Shown here piece by piece: positions 10,204 through 21,402 of a stretch of DNA of 64,000 nucleotides. How positions within the stretch are numbered: position 1 is the stretch's first letter; every line of letters starts with the position of its first letter. The notes under the pieces were generated by a model. It worked only from the letters and a program-made list of their open reading frames with translations. It was not told the DNA's origin and made no database searches. Source of the stretch: Calliphora vicina (taxonomy: Eukaryota; Arthropoda; Insecta; Diptera; Calliphoridae); assembly GCF_958450345.1 (NCBI RefSeq), contig NC_088780.1, positions 67,417,533 through 67,481,532 of the forward strand, read 5' to 3'. The position numbers were made by a program, and so were the translations under genes.

Positions 10204-10588
10204 ACGACAAAATCAGTGTCGACACAATACAATATCGACGCCGTATTGACTTAAAGAATACCAAATGTGTGTCAACTTGCGTCGACGACGACAACCATAA
10301 TACGGGTGAATGTTTTTATACACGTTTATAAATTCGCAGAAATACACACACTTTAAAATGTACAAGTATACACTAAAGTGGTTTTAAAAAATCGATGTCG
10401 GATTTTTTTGGGGGCACCCCCTAAAATGTTTCATTTTGTTAGATTTTAAGATTGCCAAAGTCTGAGCATGATTGAAAGATGTTAACACGTGCCACTGGGG
10501 CCTCAAAGTTTTGAAAATCTCGATTTTTTGGCAGTTTGGCGACTTGTTTTTGTTGCTCATCCTTTTTAAGTAATTGGTTGTAATCTGT
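10204..10588. repeat. Repeat X: left arm of foldback element, copy 1 first occurrence
   Basis: This direct repeat matches 13772-14157. It contains a CGTCGACGACGAC cluster and the left inverted arm (from about 10374) of the foldback element that is complete at 13937-14446. It ends abruptly at CTTG and is joined to repeat Y. The right arm and the following 840 bp are missing here. Confidence 0.8.
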
Positions 10589-11358
10589 GATGAGCTTGTT
10601 TTGTTAAGAACTAAATTTTCTTTATATACATATATTTTTATAAGCTTTCAAGTTGATAATTTTTGCATGCCATTTGTTTATAGGCATGAAAATGCAGCTA
10701 GTTTCGATTTATCTTTAAGATATAAGTTAAACTTTAATTCTATGTTAAAATTAGATCGGCGGCAAATGGTGCGCGTCGGCGCACAATGACTCATTATAGT
10801 TTTTCATCGGCCAAAACTCTGTAACTTTTGAACCGACAGAGATATTTTTTGATGGCCAGATATCTTCTTGAATTTTTATCCAGTTTTAATTTCATTAAAA
10901 TCGGTTCAGCAGTTGTTGAGCAATTTAAGGTTAAAGTTGAACTTTTAATTTTTGTATAGCATTTAGTATGAAAATGCAAATTTTTTGTTTTTGATTCAGC
11001 TATACTTATTAAAAAAGTTATCAGCAGATAAAAACAAGTAAGGAAGTATGTTCGGCCAAGCTCGACCATATAATACCCTACACTATAATTTATTTTCGTG
11101 AATGATTTCGTAAGAGGGCATTATATGGGAGCTATGACTAATTATGGACCTATCACAATGAAATTAGGTCGTGTGATTTATGTCTATATGGAAGTTATTT
11201 CTGTTGAATTTTGTGTTTATACCAACATTTAAGAGATTTATGCTCGTTAAAGTGATTTTTGAAAGTAGGCCTTATATGGGAGCCGACATCATAAAATTAG
11301 GTGACATTAATTCAGTTTATATAAAACTTATTTGGAGAAAAATTTGTGTAGATACATA
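10589..11358. repeat. Repeat Y (dispersed fly-type repeat), first occurrence
   Basis: This stretch is almost identical to 15003-15763. It contains CTCGACCATATAATACCCTACAC and ATTATATGGGAGC motifs of a kind I associate with dispersed non-coding repeats in higher flies. Short open frames on both strands are not conserved beyond the DNA similarity and show no recognisable domain. Confidence 0.6.
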
Positions 11359-11610
11359 CAGTACACTCGCGGTAACGTGAATTAATTAAAACCAAGGCAG
11401 TTCATGTTAATGAAATTGTTCACGTTAGCGATTATCCAATTTCATTGAAAAAATATAAAATTTACGTGAAATTCTTTTATTATTATTTTCATTATTAAAA
11501 TATAAAACAAAAATTATTGATTAAAATGCATTAGAAAACAAAACGAGATCACGAGAAAATATACATTGAAAAAAAATTACATAGCAAATTAAATTACTCA
11601 TTCGCTGTCA

Positions 11611-13733
11611 TCTATATATATAAAAGAGTAGATAACGTTATTGACTGACTGACTGACTGATTCATCATCGCACAGCCCAAACGGCTGAAGCTAGAATCAC
11701 GAAATTTTAACTGTGGGTTCCTCCCTCCCCAAAACGATCCGATAAGAAGGGATTTTTGGAAATTCGAACGTTTAGGGGGTAAAAAAGGGTAAAAACGGGT
11801 AAATTCGGTAACCTTATATCTTCAAAACTAATAAAGATACAAAAAAACTTAAAATTGCATGTTACTCCATTTAAAAAATAAGCTGACAGGTGTTTCGTAC
11901 TTTTTCGAAATTCGAAACATTTAGGGGAGAAAACGGGTAAAAACTGTATTTTGGTACTTTTTTTGCACCCTATGTATCTTTTAAACCAATAAACATAGAA
12001 ACAAATTTTAAATCGTATTCATTAACTATCAAAAAATAAAAAATATGAATTTGGTACTTTTTGGAAATTCAACCCCTAAGGGATAAAAATTGTATTTATT
12101 TTTGGTACTTTTTCATAAAATATGTTTTTCTATAATTTGACATGGACATACGAATATTTTATTATGATCTCCCACCACGATATAGAAATTTATTTGAATT
12201 AAATTTTACCAAAACAATGGGGATAAAAAAGGTACCAAAAAGTGGATAAAATCGGGAAAATACATTTTATTTGAAATTATTAAGCCAATTTTGATAATTT
12301 TTTTAACATTGGTTCCTGGATTCATACACAAATTAACTAACAGGGTGTTATTTGGAACTCGAGTGCCAAGGTGTATATTGGGCCAAATCCGGGTAAACAG
12401 TTTGGTACTTTTTTAAAACATATTTTTTCTTGGGCACATTAACACAGATTTTAATATTTTGAGACATGTCTGTAGCATAAACAATTTTGGCAAAATGGAA
12501 TATTTTTAAAGTTCGAACTTGAGGGTGTTCGAGGAAGAAAAGGGAAATTTGTACTTTTCTCCTAATGGTACTTTTTTAATATTTTAAATTATTTCACTTA
12601 TCGGCATTAAAGTTAGCTGATTTGTATCTGAGTGAAGTTTGTGTTAGGCATAGGGTATAATATTTAGGTACCAAAATGTGTGAACTGAACTATAGGTACT
12701 TTTTTGTTCTTCTAATGGTACTTTTTTGAAATTTCTATAACAATGGACTTAGAAACATGAAATTAAACATATACGGTCCTAAGTGAGTGAGAATTCTAGG
12801 GGGAGACTTTTTGGTACTTTTTCTTTATTGGAATGGTACTTTTTGTAATTTCTTCACCAATGAACCTAGAAACATAAAATAAAGCTTATATATAAGCCGA
12901 GTGAGTAGGAAACCACAAGTGTGGGTTTTTTGGTACTTTTTCTATATTATAATGGTACTTTTTTGAATTTTCTATAACTATGGACTTAGAAACATGAAAA
13001 TAAGCATATATGGTCCTAAGTAAGTGAGAATTCTAGGGGGAGACTTTTTGGTACTTTTTCTTTATTCGAATGGTACTTTTTGTAATTTCTTCGCCAATGA
13101 ACCTAAAAACATGAAATTAAGCTTATACGGACCGGAGTGAGTGGGAATCTACAAGTGACTGCTGTTTGGTACTTTTTCTATATTCTAATGGTACTTTTTG
13201 AATTTTCTGTAATAATGGACATAGAAATATGAAATTGGGCGTCTATGATCCCAAGTGAGTGAAAATTCAAGGCCATACTTCTTGGTACTTTTTCTTTGTT
13301 CTCATATGTACTTTTGTGAATTTACTATAATGGACCTAGCGTTTCCAAAAAACCAAAGAATTTAAAACAGCGGTTTCGTTTTTTTTTTGGGTTTTGTGAT
13401 AATTTTTAAATATTAATTGTTATAGAAACAAAATTACTCAAACTTGACGGGTTATGGTTTAGTGAATGCGAATTCAAAAGTGATAATCAATGGTACTATT
13501 TGTTTATTGCAATGGTACTTTTTGAATATTTTATAATAATTTTAGGCACACATGATTCTGAATGAATTTGAATTCACAAAAGGTGTCTTTAGTGGTAACT
13601 TTCTTTTGCATTTTCTATAATAATGGACCCAGAAATATGAAATTAGACATTTACAATTAGATTCACAAAGGGAGACTTAATAGTACTATTTCATTCTTCT
13701 AATTGGGGTGGCGAAGCGCACCGGGTCAGCTAG
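11611..13733 (+). mobile_element. Non-autonomous Helitron, copy 1
   Basis: The element starts TCTATATATATAAAAGAG and ends GCACCGGGTCAGCTAG, which are Helitron 5' TC and 3' CTRR termini. A small 3' hairpin (GGTG-CG/CG-CACC, one bulged G) lies 7 nt before CTAG. It sits between A and T with no target duplication. The uninterrupted sister repeat (15996-16040) reads straight across the site at 15015+1000, i.e. 16015/16016, giving an exact empty site. A (TGAC)n run lies near the 5' end. No Rep/helicase is encoded, so an autonomous partner would be needed for rolling-circle transposition. Confidence 0.94.
12540..13330. repeat. Minisatellite inside Helitron, period about 118 bp
   Basis: Tandem units carry TTTGGTACTTTTTCT, AATGGTACTTTTT and AACATGAAATTAAGC. 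The GGTACTTTTTC marker recurs near 12813, 12932, 13050, 13168 and 13283. The GGTACTTTTT motif also recurs more loosely from about 11935. Confidence 0.85.
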
Positions 13734-13771
13734 TACAAAATAAAAATAATTTGGAGGATACAAACACATCA

Positions 13772-14446
13772 CGACAAAATCAGTGTCGACACAATACAAT
13801 ATCGACGCCGTATTGACTTAAAGAATACCAAATGTGTGTCAACTTGCGTCGACGACGACAACCATAATACGGGTGAATGTTTTTATACACGTTTATAAAT
13901 TCGCAGAAATACACACACTTTATAATGTACAATTATACACTAAAGTGGTTTTAAAAAATCGATGTCGGATTTTTTTGGGGTGCACCCCCTAAAATGTTTC
14001 ATTTTGTTAGATTTTAAGATTGCCAAAGTCTGAGCATGATTGAAAGATGTTAACACGTGCCACTGGGGCCTCAAAGTTTTGAAAATCTCGATTTTTTGGC
14101 AGTTTGTTTTTGTTGCTCATCCTTTTTAAGTAATTGGTTGTAATCTGTGATGAGCTTGACTCCTCGCTATTGTGTAGAATGTAAAATATTGTAAACATTA
14201 TGGCCTTTAATTTGATGTATTACACGGGCAAATAGCTTTCGTTCCAGAGATATGGGTCGCCGAAGTCGCCAAACTGCCAAAAAAATCTAGATTTCAAAAC
14301 TTTGAGGCCTCAGTGGCACGGGTTAACATCTTCCAATTGTGCTCAAACTTTGGCAATCCAGAAAGAAACATTTTAGGGGGGTGCCCCCAAACAAATTCTG
14401 AATTTTTTTTTTACCCTATGAGATAAAACCACCCTAATACCTGACA
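13772..14446. mobile_element. Foldback (long inverted-repeat) element with repeat X, copy 1
   Basis: The arms at about 13937-14112 and 14262-14446 are imperfect reverse complements. They share AAAACTTTGAGGCC, TTTGGCAATC, AAACATTTTAGGGGG and a terminal TAAAACCAC segment. The loop is about 150 bp with no coding potential. The superfamily is unknown. A second TGAGATAAAACCACCCTA segment occurs near 14570, suggesting another related terminus. Confidence 0.7.
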
Positions 14447-15002
14447 TAAAAAAAAATTAACGGTATACCGTAGCAAACATATTTAAATGAAATGGGATTC
14501 CAAAGTACAAGTATTTGTCCATAATAAGCAATAATAATACAAATAACGCATCTTCGCATTTTTTTTACCATATGAGATAAAACCACCCTAGTATACACTG
14601 ATAGTTGATGTCTTTACTTAACGATGTTTCAAATTAGACTCACTCGTTTGGTGTTCTTACGGCCAATTTATATACGCTGCATTACCATCTAGAAAGCTCT
14701 ATTTCTGCAATGATCTTCAAACTAGAATATTCGAATTCTAGAGCTTTTGATATTAATCATTTAGTGTTGCCATAATTGCAAACAACTTTCAACTCAAAGC
14801 TTTTATTCAATGTTAATAATACCCACAGTATGTTACAGTTTGAGAGGCACTGCTGCTTGAAAGCATTATGCAACTTTAAATCAGCCGATAAAATCGTTAT
14901 ATTTGAATTCAAGTACAATTTCGTAACAATACTATAAAATGTGTTAATAAAAAGTTGAATAACTATTACAATTTTCATCCGATTTGAAAAATTAAAACCT
15001 TG
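14447..15002. other. Segment W, non-coding
   Basis: AT-rich sequence with no recognisable gene. It includes TGAGATAAAACCACCCTAGT near 14572. In the first X-Y junction (10588/10589) this entire stretch and the right foldback arm are absent. Confidence 0.5.
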
Positions 15003-15763
15003 TTTTGTTAAGAACTAAATTTTCTTTATATACATATATTTTTATAAGCTTTCAAGTTGATAATTTTTGCATGCCATTTGTTTATAGGCATGAAAATGCA
15101 GCTAGTTTCGATTTATCTTTAAGATATAAGTTAAACTTTAATTCTATGTTAAAACTAGATCGCCGGCAAATGGTGCGCGTCGGCGCACAATGACTCATTA
15201 TAGTTTTTCATCGGCCAAAACTCTGTAACTTTTGAACCGATAGAGATATTTTTTGATGGCCAGATATCTTCTTGAATTTTTATCCAGTTTTAATTTCATT
15301 AAAATCGGTTCAGCAGTTGTTGAGCAATTTAAGGTTAAAGTTGAACTTTTAATTTCTGTATAGTATTTAGTATGAAAATGCAAATTTTTTGTTTTTGATT
15401 CAGCTATACTTATTAAAAAAGTTATCAGCAGATAAAAACAAGTAAGGAAGTATGTTCGGCCAAGCTCGACCATATAATACCCTACACTATAATTTATTTT
15501 CGAGAATGATTTTCATAAGAGGGCATTATATGGGAGATATGACTAATTATGGACCTATCACAATGAAATTAGGTCGTGTGATTTATGTCTATATGGAAGT
15601 TATTTCTGTTGAATTTTGTGTTTATACCAACATTTAAGAGATTTATGCTCGTTAAAGTGATTTTTGAAAGTGGGCCTTATATGGGAGCCGACATCATAAA
15701 ATTAGGTGACATTAATTCAGTTTATATAAAACTTATTTGGAGAAAAATTTGTGTAGATACATA
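15003..15763. repeat. Repeat Y, second occurrence
   Basis: Near-identical to 10589-11358. Here it leads into the uninterrupted MITE. No coding sequence is recognised. Confidence 0.6.
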
Positions 15764-16214
15764 CAGTACACTCGCGGTAACGTGAACTAATTAAAACCAA
15801 GGCAGTTCATGTTAATGAAATTGTTCACGTTAGCGATTATCCAATTTCATTGAAAAAATATAAAATTTACGTGAAATTCTTTTATTATTATTTTCATTAT
15901 TAAAATATAAAACAAAAATTATTGATTAAAATGCATTAGAAAACAAAACGAGATCACGAGAAAATATACATTGAAAAAAAATTACATAGCAAATTAAATT
16001 ACTCATTCGCTGTCATACAAAATAAAAATAATTTGGAGGATACAAACACATTTTTTTAACTTTAAAAATCGAATTTAATGTATGTATTTCAGTCAGATTA
16101 GAAAACAAATGCAGTGAAAACAAATTGTTCACGTTATAGAGCTTTCTGAGTTTGTTCACGTTACAGAGTAGTCAATGTAAACAAAAGCTTGTTCACGTTA
16201 GGCGGTGTTCACTG
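15764..16214. mobile_element. Complete 451-bp TA-flanked MITE
   Basis: The termini CAGTACACTCGCGGTAACGT and ACGTTAGGCGGTGTTCACTG are imperfect inverted repeats flanked by TA on both sides, as in Tc1/mariner/pogo elements. There is no transposase. The 10-12 bp motif TTGTTCACGTTA or its reverse complement occurs at 15778-15787 (partial), 15821-15832, 16125-16136, 16152-16163 and 16189-16200. Confidence 0.8.
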
Positions 16215-16216
16215 TA

Positions 16217-16478
16217 TATAAATTAACCATTTACGACCGATAAAGTATAACTTCAGGGGAACATTTGTATGGGTGCTAGGTGAAATAATGGACCGTTTCA
16301 GTCATTTTCAATAGGCTTCGTCCTCGGGCTGAAACAAATGTATGTACCAAATTTTATTGCAATATCTTCAAAATTGCGACTTGTACTTTGTGTCAGTCAT
16401 ATGAACAGGTAAAATAAAAATAGAAAAAAAAAAATTGGGAGTAATTTCATTCAAATGAAAAAAGTGCTCAACAAACAA

Positions 16479-16511
<33 letters not shown>

Positions 16512-17477
16512 CTTAAAGCGGACACTTTTGCCTTTCTCCTGGTAGTAACCCCTTTTGACCCTAAGCACTTTTATTTCACTGAAATTCAAATTTGTCTAAA
16601 ATATAGTACCTGAGAAAAAAAATGTATAACACATCAGGTATAAACGGTACAGTGACAAATCACATCAGTTCTTAAAGACTATTATCCTTCCAACATAACA
16701 AAACAAAAACATTTTTGAAATCGGAGTTAACAAAAAGTTAGACTTTTGGCCGATGAAACTGAGATCTGAGCCACCGTGAGGCGCCAACAGTTAAAATCCT
16801 AGTCAAAGTTCCGCATGTATACGAAAAATCATTATATACATATTTCAATTGTATAAATTTCAAATCTGTTAACAATATGTACAAAACTCGTAAAAAATAG
16901 AATCTGGACAAGATACCCTACAAGATATCCAACAAGGTATAACAATCCTAAAAAAATTATTATAAATATTACAAATATGTCCTTGAATATGGTATAATTT
17001 TAACTCCCCAAATCTTTAAAGTCGAAAGTAGCCATTGTCGAATACATACTTCTGTTAACATAATAACTATAATTTCTGCAAATAATTATTGCTTACATAC
17101 ATCTTAGCTTTACAATAGAACTTGTTTTATGGTTAATTTCAAACATTTACAAAAATCAATTATGATATGCATTCCTAATACAGAAATTTAAAAATTTTAA
17201 ACACTGCATTTCTTTTATTTTACGCACAAACACTATCAATGAAAAAGAATGCTGTAACTTTCAGTAATAATGTGTATAAATTATTACAAATTATTAGGTA
17301 CGCGAACATACTTGATATGTATATACTTACTTTTTACAAACATCACAAAATAATGTTCACATTATTTATGTACATGATAAAATAATTAAATTATGGTAAT
17401 AAACATTAATCAGATTTTAATAATGGTATACAAAAATAGACATTTATAATTAAAATAAATAAAACATTTTCAAACAT
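16217..17477. other. 3' flank / probable 3' UTR side of Rad21 exon, copy 2
   Basis: Second copy of 30-1322, non-coding and AT-rich. If copy 2 is the exon used by the gene, this stretch should contain the real 3' UTR. Confidence 0.5.
16480..16509. repeat. (TA)n microsatellite, about 30 bp
   Basis: Same locus as 296-355 but half the length. Confidence 0.97.
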
Positions 17478-17603
17478 TTACAATTTAGGATTTTCAAACA
17501 GCTGTCCTCGTGTTACAACTATATCGGAATATGGCGCTGATTGCGATATGTTAAGTGCACGAAACTTCTTTAACACCAGAAGAGAATAAAACTTTTGTGC
17601 AGC
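17478..17603 (-). CDS. Rad21 (cohesin kleisin) terminal exon, copy 2
   Basis: Identical to the exon at 1323-1448: 41 codons plus TAA, preceded by a polypyrimidine tract and AG (17604-17605). KFYSLLVLKK and PYSDIVVT identify the kleisin C-terminal winged helix that docks on SMC1. For a minus-strand gene whose earlier exons lie to the right, this is the first terminal exon reached. It is therefore the better candidate for the functional one, provided those exons exist in the same orientation. No other Rad21 exon was found up to 64000, so the last intron would exceed 46 kb. Alternatively both copies are duplicated fragments separated from the gene. Confidence 0.88.
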   Translation of the reverse strand, partial: AAQKFYSLLVLKKFRALNISQSAPYSDIVVTRGQLFENPKL

Positions 17604-17605
17604 CT

Positions 17606-18179
17606 AAAAAAAAGATACATTGTTATAATTATTTGTACAAAAAACATATAAATTTATAAAATTAAAGTTCATTTCGTCTGGCAATGTAGTAATAAAACTA
17701 GAGTTTATAAAAAATCTACTTTTTAAATACTGGTTTGGCTTTTTTTTAAAAAAACAGTTTTTCGGTTAATCATGTACAGTCAAACCGGTTAACGGACATT
17801 GAAAGGAAGGCCCTAATTTTATAAATCACGTCACCAAAGTGATATTTATGTGGAAAGCTAAAACAAAATTTAAAAAATTTGTTTTTCTTTTATATACAAA
17901 TTCAGAACAGAACAAATGCACCAAAATTCAAGTGTTGATTTGCCTTTCATAATTTGAAAAATTTGTATATAAAATAAAAACAAATTTTAAAAATTGTTTA
18001 AATTTTGTTTTTGCTTTCCACATAAATAGCACTTTGGTGACGTGATTCACAAAATTAGGGCCGAAATATTTATACATACAGTATTGGCCATAACTAAAGC
18101 ATCCCCTTTTTGGGGATGTATTTTGTATATTTTTTATTAACTAATATTGTTAATGTTCATTTAGTAAAAGATAATTTTA
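17606..18179. other. Rad21 last-intron sequence, copy 2
   Basis: Matches 1451-2035, including the palindromic MITE. A 12-bp segment present in copy 1 is missing near 18160. No gene is seen. Confidence 0.5.
17809..18062. mobile_element. 254-bp palindromic MITE, copy 2
   Basis: Same inverted-repeat structure as 1654-1907, with GGCCCTAATTTT at one end and TTAGGGCC at the other. Confidence 0.7.
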
Positions 18180-21100
18180 TTAAAAGTTAATACCGAATTC
18201 TAAATCACCAGGCAACTTGAGTTCTGTCCCAATTTTTGCAGGTGTTCGAGAGGTCGAGTCATGAACAGCTGACCTGTATGCCAATAGAAATTTTGGTATG
18301 TGTTCATCCCAGTCCTTCTGGTGTGCACTGACCACTTTTCTTAAATATTCCTCCAGGGTGCGATTGAATCATTCGACAATGCCATCAGATTGAGGATGCA
18401 GTGGCGTTGTTCTGGTTTTTCTTATTCCGTATTAATCGCACATTTCCTTGAATACGGCGGATTCAAAATTTCTACCCTGATCCGAGTGCAACTCCAGTGG
18501 AACACCATAGCGACACACCCAGTTGTTCACAAATACGCTTATAACTGTTTTAGCTTCCTGATTGGGTATTGCATATACCTCTGGCCATTTGCTGAAATAA
18601 TCCATAACCACTAGAACGTAACGGTTTCCAGCATCACTGACAGGGACAGGGCCTGCTACATCCATCGCAATCCGCTCGAATGGCGCACCTGAGTTATACT
18701 GCTGAAGTTGTCCACGACTTCTTCTTACTGGACCCTTCGCTGCTATGCATTGTGGACAATTGGTTACCCAATCGGCTACTGCTTGCTGACAACCCACCCA
18801 ATAAAAACGTTGTTTTAGCTTCTCTAAGGTTTTTGTCACACCAAGATGACCACCACTGGTACCGTCATGAAACTCTTTCATTACTTCGTTTATTTTAGAG
18901 GATGGTACAACAATTAGATTTGTCACTGTTTTACCGTCAGCACTTTCCCATATGCGGTATAAGCAGACTATTACATAGGGCCCAATACGATTTCATCAGT
19001 GGTCTTTCGGCCGATATATCATTGCTGGCTGGCCTTCTGCCTTCTTCTTTTACCGATATTATTTTAGACAGTATGGGGTCATTTCTCTGTGATACAGACC
19101 AATCTGCACTGGACTCTATATGCATTAGTCGAACGTCAATGACACATTCCTTTCTCTCGGCTTTTGCGCAATGCTTGCATTCCACGTTGCAAGGCCGTCT
19201 TGAGAGCGCGTCCGCATTGCCGTGTTTCAAACCCTTCCGGTGCTCGATGCTAGAGTCATAGCTCTGAAGCCGCTCAATCCAACGAGCCAGTTGCCCTTCA
19301 GGTTGTTTAAATTGCAACAACCACCTGAGGGCAGAATGATCGGTTCTCAGTTGGAAGTGCTGACCATACAAATACTTGTGGAAATGCTTCACACACTCTA
19401 ATACTGCCAAGAGTTCACGTCGCGTTACGCAGTAATTTCTCTCAGGCTTGGAAAGTATTCGGCTGTAGTAGCCTATGACCTTTTCCGTCCCGTTGATCAC
19501 CTGCGAAAGCACACCGCCTATTCCGTATCCACTCGCATCGCTGTCTAGCACAAACTTCGCCCCTGGGATGGGATATGCCAAAATTGGTGCTGTACACAAC
19601 AATTCCTTTAACTGAAGGAATGCATGTTCTTGAGATTCACTCCACAGGAACGCTCGCGACTTCTGCGTTAGCTCATGTAGGCTTGCGGCAACACTGGCAA
19701 AATTCGGTACAAATCGTCGGTAGTACGTGCAAAGGCCTAGAAAACTGCGCAATTCGTGAAAATTTCTCGGACGAGGCCAGTCCTTTACGGCTCGTATTTT
19801 GTCCTCATCTGTTGATATGCCGTCTGCTGTTACGCGATGCCCTAAATACTTAACTTCTTTCTGGAACAATGTACATTTCTTTACGCTAAGTTTTAGTCCA
19901 GCCGCTGCTATTCGTTTAAGGACTTCTTCAAGGTTTTTCAAGTGTTCATCGAAAGACTTCCCAATGACAATTATGTCATCGAGGTACACCAAGCATGTCT
20001 TCCAGTGAAGTCCTTTCAACATATGTTCCATTAAACGTTCGAAAGTGGCTGGAGCATTGCAGAGTCCAAAGGGCATTACATTAAACTGCCATAATCCATC
20101 ACTGGCACTAAACGCAGTTTTCTCTTTGTCTTTTTCTGCAATCTCTACCTGCCAATAACCACTTTGCAAGTCCAATGTGGAGAACCATTTTGTTCCAGCT
20201 AATGTGTCCTGGGTGTCGTCAATTCTTGGTAGCGGGTAGCTTTCTTTTTTGGTAACGTCGTTCAGCTTTCTATAATCGACGCAAAACCTAGTGCTGCCGT
20301 CTTTCTTTTTAACTAACACAACAGGCGAGCTCCAAAGACTTGAAGATGGTTCGATTACTCCATCCCGCTCCATTTCGTTAACCAACTCCTTCACCTCACT
20401 TCGTTTTGCTAGAGGAATACTTCTGGGCGCCTGCTTTATGGGCCTCGTTTCGCCAGTATTTATTTGATGCTTTACAATTGCCGTTCTACCTTGGCTTTGA
20501 CTTTTTAAGGCGAAGACCGAGGTATGTTTCTTCAGAAGCTGTTTGGCCTTATTTCTATCAGACGGCGCTAATCCTCCTACCTATTTCCCCACATATTCCG
20601 CTAGTAGCTCGTGTTCCTTGGTGGATTTATTTGCATGTTCCGGGTTTTTCTCGCAATTGATTACTGCCTCTGCTGAAGTGCATCGACCTATTTCGGAATT
20701 TGGTTTAACGACTTTTTCAGAGCTGGACAGGTTAAGCACTCTTACAGGAACTATTTTGTTGTTGCAGGGTTTAACGAGGGCTTTTGCTGTTATAAGATCA
20801 CTTTTTATTTCTGCTGGTTCTACCTCCCACAAACTGTTGTCCTCACAATCTCCTTCCATACAGGCCCATACTAAAGTTTCTGACTGTGGTGGTAGTCTCA
20901 GATGCTCGACGGTAACTAGCTTTCTTACTTGAGTCCTATTTTCATGTCCGACGTCAAGGGGTATTTCCACATTTCGCCAAATCATAACCTTTTGTCCCAT
21001 ATCCAAAGTAATGCCATGACTAATCATGAAATCAGCACCAATGATTACATCGTCCACAATATCGGCAACAATAAATACATGATTGACGCTAACATTGGCA

Positions 21101-21402
21101 ATGGTTACTTTCACATTTACTTTACCATAGACAGTGGCTGGCTCCCCAGTAGCTGTGTGCAGACTTACCCCACGTAAGGGTTCAATTGTGTTTTTGACTA
21201 AATCGGGCTTGACGATAGACTGTGATGCCCCAGTGTCTATAGTAAAAACGTGCTTCTGACCGTTTATGTACCCACAAGCAGTAAGGTTGCTATTTTTCTG
21301 CTGAATTACGGATATGGAGATTGTGGGGCCCTCAGATGTCGGAGCTAGTTCTTGCCCCATAGCGCTAGCTCGTTTTAGTTTAAAGGTGACTATTGTGATG
21401 AA
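18180..21402 (-). pseudogene. pol: Gypsy-A pro-pol, copy 2
   Basis: The reading frame opens at 21402 (methionine at 21360) with protease DTGASQS. It passes one TAG at 20581-20583 in the linker and continues in the same frame into RT (YLDD) and RNase H (LDSDAS), ending at 18937. Here 64 bp (18977-19040), absent from copy 1, encode a GRRPASNDISAE-type spacer like those between RNase H and integrase in related elements, so the segment is probably ancestral. A frame shift follows it, and integrase (H2C2 and first catalytic region) reads separately at 18432-18926. The integrase TAA and TGA stops seen in copy 1 are present at the same places. Confidence 0.85.

Larger units (their letters stand above)
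11359..13771. mobile_element. TA-flanked MITE interrupted by Helitron, copy 1
   Basis: The left terminus CAGTACACTCGCGGTAACGT follows TA (11357-11358). The element continues to 11610, is interrupted by the Helitron, resumes at 13734 and stops at about 13771, where it is fused to a second repeat X. Its right terminus is therefore missing. The complete sister copy is at 15764-16214. Confidence 0.8.

Noticed and set aside
10794..11069. 91-aa minus-strand ORF in repeat Y, also at 15198-15473 and 24571-24846
   Set aside because: It lies in a dispersed non-coding repeat, has no recognisable domain, and is preserved only because the repeats are near-identical.
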